Assembly: GCA_947396885.1 (NCBI GenBank) | Contig: OX377202.1 | Location: 10,168,001-10,232,000, forward strand | DNA: 64,000 bases | Source of the DNA: Heligmosomoides polygyrus polygyrus | Taxonomy: Eukaryota > Nematoda > Chromadorea > Rhabditida > Heligmosomidae | Direction of reading: 5' to 3' | Shown: in pieces, positions 43,284-52,708 of the stretch | Layout of the letters: each line of letters starts with the position of its first letter | Position numbering within the stretch: position 1 is the stretch's first letter | The notes under the pieces: generated by a model | The model's database searches: none | Told to the model about the DNA's origin: nothing | The model's input: only the letters and a program-made list of their open reading frames with translations | Translations under genes and position numbers: made by a program

Positions 43284-44433
43284 CAAACATAGAAAATACT
43301 CCTCCCCTCTGTGCTCATCAGTAAGGGAAGGGAAGGAGCTATCTATGGTATAGGAATAGAAAGTGTAACTCACCTGATAGAGCTTGTCGTTGTAGAATCA
43401 GTAAAGGTAGTGTGAAGACTATAGCTAATAGAATTATGCTAATATATTAGATAGGAAGGCAATGGAAGAAGTCACTTATCGAGAAGATTTAAAGGAACCA
43501 GTGATGACTAGAAATACAGTAAACTTTCCGCAATTACACAGTAGGAGCATAATCTAAAATTACGGTAAACATTAACATGTGTAAGCCAATTTGAAGAGTA
43601 ACAACTTAAGTAGAGGTAAGATTTAGTAGTGAAGAACGGTGTGAGGGACGGTTGTACTAGTATACGTGTAGTAAATTATGAATAGGCATTGAAAAGGCAT
43701 TGAAAAGTTAATAAAACATTAACAAAGTCTAATATATTGTAGAAGGATCTCTATTTGATTTGGAAGGTTTTCAGTTTGATTTCAAACGCCTTTGTTCAGA
43801 AAACTGTCCAGCTTGATTTGAAAAACGTCCAATTTGACGTAAAATGGTGTAAATCATAAAATACAGACAATACCTGAATCCCACACCGATCATAAAATAC
43901 AGACAATACCTAAAATACAGACAATACCTGAATCCCACACCGATTCGTATAATTCCGATCTGTAATTTTTTTTATTGAAAACTCGGATAATTGAGCATGC
44001 GGATTATACCATTTATGGATTCAGTTTTGTCCTAGCCATCTTGCGCCTAATATTTGGGGTTTTCGAAAATGACATTAACTGCGTATTTTACTTAACCATA
44101 GTTTGGAAGAAGAACAAAGGGTCCAAATCAGTGGTGCACATTTAAGGGTTAACGATTTAACGAATTTAACGAATTAACGGCATTTTCCGTGATAATCCGG
44201 CATAACGACTTATCGAAATTTTTTAGAAATTTAGCAGAATTTTTAACGGACCTTCTTTCAGTAAGTTTATCACTTTCCCCTCAATCTTCACTAACATTGC
44301 AGGCCTCGTTCTCCCAATTAGGCCTATTCCTGAAAAACTATTGAAATCAGCAAGAATATTTTAATGTTTTCATTCAATTCTCATGCCTTTTATGGCGCGT
44401 TTGAATTTTTGGAAATAATGCAATTAGAATGAG

Positions 44434-44766
44434 CTTCGCCGACGTTCGAAGATCAGAGACGCTGTCGCGTGGGCCAAGTTGTCGAAAATTAGGTGGGCCG
44501 GCCAGGTAATGCGATTCGCAAACACCCGCTGGACGAGAGCCATCACTGACTGGATTCCGCGGGATGTCAAGAGAACACCAGGACGCCCACCAACGCGTTG
44601 GTCGGGCTTCTTCGTGAAAGCCCTGAACGACCGATATGACGCTCTTCGTGTCCCTCGAGCGAGGAGGATCCACGGGACCACTCTGGCACGCGACAGGGAC
44701 GAATGGAGACGCTGCTGGCGCCCGCTCGAGCAAGTCGATGATCAAAGGGACGACAGGTGATACGGT
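44434..44766 (+). mobile_element. 5'-truncated RTE fragment
   Basis: Encodes the RTE C-terminus in one open frame ([20 protein letters not shown] to [10 protein letters not shown]). It finishes in GACAGGTGATACGGTGA, the RTE 3' end. It is close in sequence to the full copy at 21812-25235. Confidence 0.9.
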
Positions 44767-44989
44767 GAATGCAAATGAAGCTAGAAAAGTTCTTCGTCGA
44801 GCCGCCAAGCACGCCACCAATTCCACAAAGTTAGTGGTCTGACCTTCTCGTAAGGTATGCTTATTCCAGAGTACTTAGCTCTCCACCTAAAGCAGTCGAA
44901 AAGGAGGGAATGTTTTCAGTCGGTGGACGTATTTTTAATGATTTGAGAAAAAAAAACGCTAGTGAAGGAAGAAGAATGAAGAACGTCGT

Positions 44990-45275
44990 CATTCAATGCA
45001 TTTTTGGATGCGCCCCGCAATTCTACTTCTACGGAATGTCGTGGGGGAGATTTTAATGCGTATTTGGTCATGCAGTAAATCACCTATGGTGGCCAGCCGA
45101 TGAAGAGTCAGCGCTTTATCCTTCCCAGACCAGTCTGGTACCAATTCACCGACCGAAAATTGACCGAGGGGTGGAAAGCTTGGTTGGCGTGGGCAGCAAA
45201 TCCGAACCAGGAACCTGGTATAGGATATGCATGCAAAAGCCGTCACCCCCTCTGACTGCACTACACGCGCCCTAA
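44990..45275 (-). repeat. SINE copy
   Basis: Starts GTCGTCATTCAATGCATTTT (tail side) and ends CTGACTGCACTACACGCGCC (complement of the A-box head). Confidence 0.84.
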
Positions 45276-45727
45276 TAACAAAAATTTGCAACGACCGCGT
45301 CACACCCTTTCGGCCGTATGGGAACGTGTGACACGATGTCGTATCCGAGTTCCGACGATGTAAAAAATGGATTGGTCAGGACACGTGAAAATCGTAATCG
45401 TAACCAGGAAAGGGGAGGAACTTCGGGATCTGCCTGATCCTACATTTTAAGATGCCTTGACGATGGGAGCACCAGCCCACTAAGTACCGCTGTCTTGATT
45501 GATAATGCCATACCTGGTGTTATTCCACACCATGAATATAATTTGTTGCCGAAGGCTTGTTTATTTTACTGTCTAAACCTTGTTGATAATGAACTGTTTA
45601 AGTCACATTGTAGTGTTACATTCCTTCACTTGAACTTTAGTTGTTGATCTGCTGAAGTTGTATAGAACATATAACGTTTTCTTTGATTTTTTCGTTTGAA
45701 ATAACGGTTTGCAGCTAATTGTATTTT
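45276..45727. other. Interior of the hAT-like element, no gene
   Basis: No transposase motif or other coding signature recognised. Confidence 0.4.
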
Positions 45728-45957
45728 TAACGAAATTTAACGAAAAATTTTCGTTTAAAAATTCGCTAAAGTAATTTAACGCACAGAAATTTGTGTGTAC
45801 CCCTGGTCCGAATCTTTCGAAGTCGCGTCTGATCAAATGTGTTGTACCGGCAAAGGGTAGAGTAGCAGTGGATTCGGTCGCCTCCATGATCGTGTAGGTG
45901 GAAGTTACTTCTCGAAAAATAAGGCGAGTGAAAATACAGAACATGAGAAAACTGTGG

Positions 45958-46022
45958 GAGCCGAACCCTCACCGTACTGTACCTTTTACGAAGCGGTATC
46001 TCTACCTCTGCGCCACCCAAAC
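45958..46022 (-). repeat. tRNA-like sequence, relic
   Basis: The reverse complement reads GGGTGGCGCAGAGGTAGAGA (A box) and, about 40 bases later, GTGAGGGTTCGGCTCCC (B box). The acceptor stem does not close, so this is a tRNA-derived repeat rather than a gene. Confidence 0.55.
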
Positions 46023-46619
46023 AACTATGCGACTGTCTAGATGTGCCCGAGCCAGCGATCATTGTCGACCATATGGAACCTTAAGTGTTCTTTATTCGTC
46101 TGCTTCAAGAATTCGTCAAAAACTAAGCATCCTTCGGGAGAATTTAAAGCTGAAGACTTCTGTATTCCTCATCTTATTCTTTTTCGTTTACGTTGAGACA
46201 GTTCTCTCGTTTGTGCACTACATATTACCTCTTCACTTCGATTACGCATAAGGTTCCGCTGCGGCTCGACGCGCAAAAATTCCAGGATATGGCCAACGTC
46301 TTCTCGTCGAGTGATCACGTTTTTGGAGCGGGATTTCGCAGGCAACGACGGAAAGTCTTCTGTTCTTCGTGCGCTGAAGAAGCGAACCCACGTCTTATCG
46401 TCGGTTATGTGCGAATCCAACGAATTCGTTCCGCGATCACGGGAGAGCAGCTGAAAACACGTTTCCGACCGTTCTCTCGGCTGCATACTGTTCTTCATCG
46501 TCTTCTTTCGCTCGAATCCCACGTCGTTCTTCTGTGATGGAATTCGTCGTTATCCACGGACGTAGGAAAATGTTGAGGCCAAATTTTGCGCTTTGTAGGG
46601 AAAATAAAAAATTAAGAAT
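46023..46619. other. Intergenic DNA, no gene seen
   Basis: Overlapping short frames on both strands (46193-46537, 46169-46522) have no recognisable domain. Confidence 0.4.
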
Positions 46620-46895
46620 GAAGGAGACGTTACTCACTCCTTTAGAAGGATGCGCCATGCACTCTACTTCTACAGGATGTCGAAGAGGCAAGTCGACTTC
46701 ACATATATGATGTGCATCCGGTGGCCAACCGATGGACTAGACCTGGTTTTGCACCTCCTAGACAATCTGGTACGATTTCGCCGACCTAGGAACTATGACA
46801 GCCTTCGTTGTTTTGGATGGGATCGGATAGTTGATCAATTCAAGCTGCACGTGGATTCGAGCTCCATCCGATTGTCTGTATGACCATCCGCGCAA
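46620..46895 (-). repeat. Diverged SINE copy
   Basis: GAAGGATGCGCCATGCACTC then TACTTCTACAGGATGTCG is the tail side. The head is strongly diverged. Confidence 0.72.
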
Positions 46896-48300
46896 AAGTA
46901 ATTACCGCTGAGCAAAAATCATGGGTATTTACTTTTGTAAAAAATACAATTTTAATAAAATTTTGTTTCCAGATAAAAAAACAGTTGACTGTTATCGACA
47001 TGATGGCTAGTGAATGTTTTTATAAATGAGTTAGTCCATCCGATTGCCTGTACGACCATCCGCGCAAAATTAATTACCGTAGGGCGACCATCCGCGCAAA
47101 ATTAATTACTGTAGTACTACGCTTCCTTCTGAGTAACAATTTTCATCATTTAAAAATGCATATAAAATTAAATAATAACAAATAAACAGAGTCAGCCAGC
47201 AGACATAGCATTTGGTGACTTCGTTGCAGTAATTGGTCTGAGCCGCTCAATATAGTTAATTTGTTGTGGAGACGTCCACTGGCTAACTCATTCACGTAAT
47301 ATCTGCTTCAGTTGGACCCAGAAAAAATTTCGATAAAAATTGATTGATATTGATTGATATAAATAGATATAGTGGCTTCGCTCTTTGTGAAGGCTCCTCA
47401 AAGGTCCACCACACTCGTGTGATGTTCCCGAAAGCCCACGTAGCTAAACACAAATCGATACATTGGATCAAGATTTTGTGAAGTATTTCGAGTGGCTATT
47501 ATTTTTGCGCGTACGGAAGGACAGACAAATGCACGTGTGATCCTTGAGGATAAATTCTTCCATAGCAAATTGGCCAGGGTTTCTGTAATTGCCCAGATAT
47601 AACTGTTTAATTATGGGCTGGAACCATCTCGGCCGTTGTTGTAATGGTTTCACAGCACCTTGACAGTATCGATCGCCCGATATCCAATCGATATCGATCG
47701 ATGCCATCCGTTTTGTCTAAAAGTGGCTCTTTGGCGCCGCAGCTACACGAATATGATGACTGGATGCTTGTTGGCTTGGCGTGTTGCCCTCATGCAACAA
47801 GTTTTTTTAAATTTTTGACGCCATTACCGAAAATAGAGAAGGTTCGCGCCCTCTTCCACTAATTAGGATAGCGCTGGCAATTAATGTTATCTAATATTTA
47901 TATTCGATTTTTGAGGCAAACTTGCTTCCAGTAGTGATGTCAGACGCTCGCCTGACTGGCCGCTGATGTTTTTATAAATGAGTTAGTCCATCCGATTGTC
48001 TGTACGACATCCGCGCAAAAATATTTACCGCTGATCAAAAATCATGGGTATTTACTTTTGTAAAAAATAAAATTTTATTTCCAGATAAAAAACAGTTGAT
48101 TGCTATCGATATGATGGCTAGTGAATGTTTTTATAAATGAGTTAGTTCATTTGATTGTCTGTACGACCATCCGCGCAAAATTAGTACCGTAGGGCAAAAG
48201 TCATGGGTATTTATTTTTGAAAAAATTAAATTTTAATAAAATTTTATTTTTTACAAAAATTTTTAAGGTAAAAACAGCTGATTGCTATTGATATGGTGCC
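46862..48300. repeat. ~170-bp tandem repeat interrupted by an 840-bp segment
   Basis: The unit contains CCATCCGATTGTCTGTACGA, CATCCGCGCAAAATTAATTA and TTTTTATAAATGAGTTAGTC. Copies lie at 46862-47030, 47031-47125 (partial), 47965-48130 and 48131-48300. The segment 47125-47960 differs and may be an insertion; it includes an ATCGATATCGATCGAT tract near 47690. Confidence 0.75.
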
Positions 48301-48347
48301 TCATGGACAAGTTTTACAGAAAGTGGACAGTATCGATCTCCTGACCG

Positions 48348-48863
48348 ATGTCGGTCACCCACTCCTGTGAGGAAGCTCGGCGACTGTTCGTTATGTGTAC
48401 ATTACATCCCTTCCTTTCTGAAGTTCGTCCGGATACGGTAGCGCGGCGGCCGATTTTTCTGCTCGTCCCCGTCGTCCGCCTCGCACGGATGGCATGCATC
48501 GCGTGTCGCAGTCGTGCAGCGAGCGACGGCGTGCGACGCCGGCGGTCGCGCGGCGCGGCGACTTTTTGTCGCGCACAATTAAAGCGGCTCGGCGCTTTTT
48601 CCCGCGGCGGGCGCGACTTTTTCGGGCGGCGGGCGGTCGCGCGACGTTTTTACGCCGCACATTTCGCGTCACGCGGCGAACCGACGGCCGCGAACCTGCA
48701 GAGCCCCATGCTGCCGTCCTCGCTGCTGATGCTGGAGCCGAGCCCCTGCTGCCTGCCGCTTCTGCCGGCAGCGGATTCTGAACGCGGCATGACCTGCGGC
48801 TCCCAGATGGTTTGTCGTCTTCCGTGCCTCCGACCGACTTCTGCCCAGATGTGCAATCAATAA
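48348..48863 (+). other. 171-codon open frame in a GC island, probably not a gene
   Basis: An open frame through CpG-rich DNA with low-complexity Arg/Ala-rich content. The last 50 codons (MLPSSLLMLEPSPCCLPLL) look a little more protein-like, but the opposite strand is open too. No splice or domain evidence. The T5 runs at 48563, 48596, 48618 and 48647 resemble the other GC islands. Confidence 0.25.
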
Positions 48864-48899
48864 CTAGTCGATCACTGGAGCAGATCTTCTGGAGGTAGG

Positions 48900-49690
48900 C
48901 GCGACGACGGCGGCATCGGCGTGTGCACATTTCCCTCGTTTTTCCTTTGAAAATGGATTCTCTCATGTGCTACCATCAATTTCCACGATCACATTGGAAG
49001 GATTTTTTGCGTTTTTATGCGCGAAATCGATTCCGAGTCGAGTCCGACTTCTTAATTTCTTGCGATACGTTTTTTCCGGGCTGCGACTGCTTGGCGCCGT
49101 CATGAAAGCTGTCGTGACGTACCGCTTCGTTTCATCGTCCTAGAGGCATCATTCCGAAGAGAATTCTTAGTCACTTCAAGTTTCCATGGGGGTAGAACTG
49201 AGTGAACACGTATGGAAACTTCCTAGCATTCCATTTGCAGCTCAAACTTCTTCTTTTTCCCTTAATAATAGGCCATGTCTACTTGCAGCTAATGCTAAAA
49301 GCCTGACTGTTCTCCTCGTTGTCTGCCTATTCAAATAAATTGCGTTCTATTCGAGCAGGAGAAGGAGTTGGCTCGTTTCGAGCGCATGGACGGCAACGCA
49401 TGTGTTTGCTGTGACGAAAAAACCGGCCGCTTTCGACATTTCATCTAAGGTCTTGCGGACGGACTTCCAAGCAGATTGAAATCTCAACTTCATGTTTCTC
49501 CGCGAGACAAATTTCCGTTGCCCATCACTTGTCCTGAGAGTGACACCATACCCTGAGATGGTATCGTTGTGAGAGTATGTTGACTCAGAATTCCGCCGAC
49601 CTGAACTTAGTATGGTATAGAGATAGGAGGCGCTGCTTACGAGGTGGGAGAGATCGGCTACGAAGCTATGTTTAGCCCAGTGCCTATACA
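48900..49690. other. Intergenic DNA, no gene seen
   Basis: The minus-strand frame at 49347-49691 (114 codons) has no domain that I recognise. Confidence 0.35.
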
Positions 49691-49698
49691 TCCATTAA

Positions 49699-49795
49699 GG
49701 TATATGTTATGGCGGCAGCATCGGCGACGCGGTCGGCGACAGTGTTAGGCCTATGTTATACCTCGGCGACGTGTTGCCGAAGTATAACATATACC
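49699..49795. mobile_element. Palindromic MITE, TAA target duplication
   Basis: The ends GGTATATGTTATGGCGGCA and the complement of GCCGAAGTATAACATATACC pair. TAA stands on both sides (49696-49698, 49796-49798). Confidence 0.85.
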
Positions 49796-49796
49796 T

Positions 49797-50130
49797 AAGC
49801 GCGTGATAGCGAACCGAAGGAGGCGCCGGTTGTCGCGTGCAACCAATTCCAGGTTCTTGGTTCGTGTTTCTCGCCAGGTCAACCAGGCCTTCCATCTTCC
49901 TGGGGGACGGTGAATTGCTACCAGAATTATGTGACAATGAAAAGGATAAAACTGACGGTATCGTTGTGAGGGTAACTAGAGGGTAGCTCAACTGGAGTGA
50001 TAAATTTTCTCGCCACCGAATGTCACTGTATAGGCCAAATGCGCGTTCAAATTATCTTCATGCCATTTCCTGGAGGTATGTAGAGTACGTGGCGCATTCC
50101 AGAAGAAATTGATTAACGCCAGATTTTATC
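49797..50130 (+). repeat. Diverged SINE copy with internal extra sequence
   Basis: Head AGCGCGTGATAGCGAACCGA, body TCGCCACCGAATGTCACTGT, tail ACGCCAGATTTTATCC. About 40 bp around 49955-49995 are additional. Confidence 0.75.
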
Positions 50131-50299
50131 CTTTACCGTTCCCTGTTAAGAAACGAGCATTGCTTGGAGGAAAACAAATTTTAATAGTTCATCGTCTCGC
50201 CGTGAAAGAAGAAGAAAGAAGAGAATAACTTACCTTATAGAGTAACTTGAATAATTTGTAGCCACATGAGATGCATTATGTAATAAATTTAAATAAAGG

Positions 50300-50530
50300 A
50301 TAAAATGAAGAAGGACGGCGGTACTCAATCCTTTCTGGGATGCGCCACGCATTCTACTTTTACGGAATGTCGTGGAAGCAATCAATGCTCGATCCGTGCC
50401 AAACAAGTCTCTTACCATTCTATCGGCTGGAATAGAATGCTTGGTCGACCTGGGCGGGACCTGTACCAAGAACCTTGTGGTGTATGATACAGCTGCAGCT
50501 CGTTTGAATACGCTACCACGCGCTCCTCGC
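50300..50530 (-). repeat. SINE copy, shortened
   Basis: GAAGGACGGCGGTACTCAAT then GATGCGCCACGCATTCTACT is the tail side; the central body is partly deleted. Confidence 0.8.
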
Positions 50531-50619
50531 TGGGTAAAACATTGTAAGCGTGTCATAACGATGTTTTGCTGCGATTAAAAAAAAATTTTCGATAGAAATC
50601 TTTCAATTCAATTTCTTCA

Positions 50620-50680
50620 GGCCTCAAGCGGCTGGTGTCGAGGTGTAGGTTCGAGTCCCACCTGGCGCTAGAGTTTGGAT
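50620..50680 (+). repeat. tRNA-like 3' half, same relic family as 42592
   Basis: GTGTAGGTTCGAGTCCCACC forms a T arm, followed by TGGCGCTAGAGTTTGGATCG. The shared downstream text with 42592 argues for a tRNA-derived repeat. Confidence 0.6.
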
Positions 50681-50699
50681 CGCGACGAAACATCGTTAT

Positions 50700-51745
50700 G
50701 AGAGCTTGTAACTGAATCATTGCAAGCTTGGTCGCAAAATGAAGGCTAGGCTGATGCCAAAGCAAACTGTTTACGCCACGTAAACAGTTGCATTCTGTAA
50801 AAGTGAGATTAATAGTGTTGATCCTGTTGTGTGCCTGAATACTGCCGGTTCTTAAAAAAATGTATAAGTTAAATTTGTTAAAATGCAATAAGCTAGTCAA
50901 AATGAAGCACAAATTAATTTGATCATAATTTTTGCTTACAATACATCATTCGTAAATACTTTCCAGGTGGTTCATTAGGTCTATTCTATGTCCAGAACAC
51001 TAAGACTTGGTCATGGTACCTCTCTGAAGAAAACTAGGCTCTTACTCTGGATTCCAGTCACCCTGTCTGGCTTCATTGCCATCTCTTCAAAGGGAACACC
51101 TTAAGTGAGTGTTTAGACTTTACCGGTGAATTCCAACGCCTGTTCGAGTAGCCCTGGCCGTTCATGCCCAGAACCTCTAAAGCTTGCAGGCATCGTAATT
51201 GGCGAGCAGTCTAGGATGGAGTGAATACTTTTCAAGGAGATTCCAAGGACTTGAACAAGTCGAATTCAGCCGCCGGTGTGGCTTACGGGTGATTCTAGGG
51301 CCTTTAAACGACCTGTACGACTTCAACTCATCCTAAACCACGGGCTGGAGACCATGTTTGGGTTCGTCTCTCCAGAAAGAGTTTAGTGCTTCCATCGGCT
51401 ATGGCCCACTTACAAGCGATTCCGGCCATTGTGTCATCCCAAACCATTTTTACTGCGATTTGCAGTGCTTTTAAAGTGACTCTGTGTGCCGAAGGGTTAA
51501 GGCGTCTGAGTTTCCAAAAGTCGAAGATTTTGAACGCTTTGCAAAAATTTCAGCATGGCACTCCTTCAGACATGGACAAGGAAAATGTCAACTTCGATTT
51601 CTTTCAGCATTTACTAACAGATTGATAGGCATCTATTATCCTCAATCGTCTACATGTTGCATTCCGACCTCACGGTTCATTGCGGGTCAACTAGGCGTAT
51701 TTTACACTTGCGCCACTACGGCGTAGTACCATGACCGAGACTATT
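50700..51745. other. Intergenic DNA, possible old transposon
   Basis: The minus strand between 51420 and 50990 reads scraps such as MVWDDTMAGIACKWAIADGS with frequent stops. This could be an old transposase, but I cannot assign it. Confidence 0.3.
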
Positions 51746-52170
51746 TTAACGTCAAACATGAGAAAAAATTGAAATTTTTCAAACCAAATTTGAAACTTCT
51801 TGGAAAATTGTACTTCTGAACGAGCCACACGCTTTGAAATCAAATCGAGCACCTTCCGATTGGAAAATTGGACTTCTATACGAGCTTTTTCACACTAAAA
51901 TGGAGACTCACTGAGACCTCTGGAATCATTTTATGCTCAAGGAAAGTTTAACATGATTTTTTTGAAAATTTTTAGAAATTAGTAAGCACATTGTTTGAGG
52001 TTTTATGACAATTTTGTTTCGTAGTACAATGTTTTTATAACTGTTTTTGTTGTACCATTTATACATGTAGTATTTATTCCACGCTAATAGAATTTCGCCA
52101 TAGATCAAACAAAAAATAAAATTCGAAATTCAGTCGAGTATGTGGCGTGATCCTTCTTTATAAAGCAATA
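51745..52170. repeat. AT-rich repeat of the CAAATTTGAAA family
   Basis: Repeats around TCAAACCAAATTTGAAACTT and AGCACCTTCCGATTGGAAAA. The end AGTCGAGTATGTGGCGTGAT resembles GTGCATGGCGCGATCC at 42968. Confidence 0.5.
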
Positions 52171-52329
52171 AATAATGCCTTCTTCTACCGCTTTAAAAAA
52201 TTTTGATTCATAATTTTTTCTTGCAAATTGAAATTTTCATAAAATTTTAGTCAGTGCACAAATTTACAAACAATGCATATTGGAAGTGGTGAATGTTGAG
52301 AAAATTGGGAAAAAATTGGTACATGTCGC

Positions 52330-52500
52330 TTAGATTCACAGCAAAGGTACGGCAGCGGCAAAAACACCTGCCGTAATCGCGAACGGTGGGAATCGCACCG
52401 TGGGATTGTTGCCGTTGTAGCCGGTCGCGATTAGACTAGGAGCCACGGTTCGTTCCCGCACCGCCGCTGCACGTTCTCGCACCCCCTCTCACTCTTTCGC
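52330..52500. repeat. GC-rich palindromic fragment
   Basis: Contains CTGCCGTAATCGCGAACGGT and the partly complementary CCGGTCGCGATTAGACTAGG. It resembles the palindromic elements at 20791 and 57340. Confidence 0.45.
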
Positions 52501-52708
52501 TGTGTATGCAGGAGACCGGTACTAAAAAATCATATTTAACTTTCACTGGGAAGAAAATTATTCTGGAGCAGTCGAAGAGTTTGTATTTTAATGCAAAAGA
52601 AGTTCTTTTCAATTTGCCAGATGTCTGATTTATTTTAGGCGGATCACTTTATTTAGAATAGTGTCTAAATTCTAAATAGTTGTAGTTGTTTCATCACGAA
52701 TAAGAAGA

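Larger units (their letters stand above)
42388..43850. repeat. AT-rich inverted-repeat element, ACGTCAAATT ends
   Basis: The left end CCACGTCAAATTCAAATCAA and right end TTTGAAAAACGTCCAATTTG then ACGT pair, with inner repeats of the TTGATTTGAAA motif. It is the same family as 27668-28650. No coding is present. Confidence 0.55.
44129..45805. mobile_element. Second hAT-like element, containing an RTE tail and a SINE
   Basis: The 8-bp duplications are GTCCAAAT (44121-44128) and GTCCGAAT (45806-45813). The ends are CAGTGGTGCACATTTAAGGG and, complemented, CAGGGGTACACACAAATTTC. Both subterminal regions carry ATTTAACGAA-type repeats (44155-44185, 45728-45780). No transposase was seen. Later insertions at 44434-44766 and 44990-45275 make up much of its length. 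Confidence 0.8.

Noticed and set aside
48348..48863. A 171-codon protein-coding gene
   Set aside because: Low-complexity Arg/Ala content in a GC island, open on both strands, with no domain or splice evidence. Kept only as a low-confidence note.
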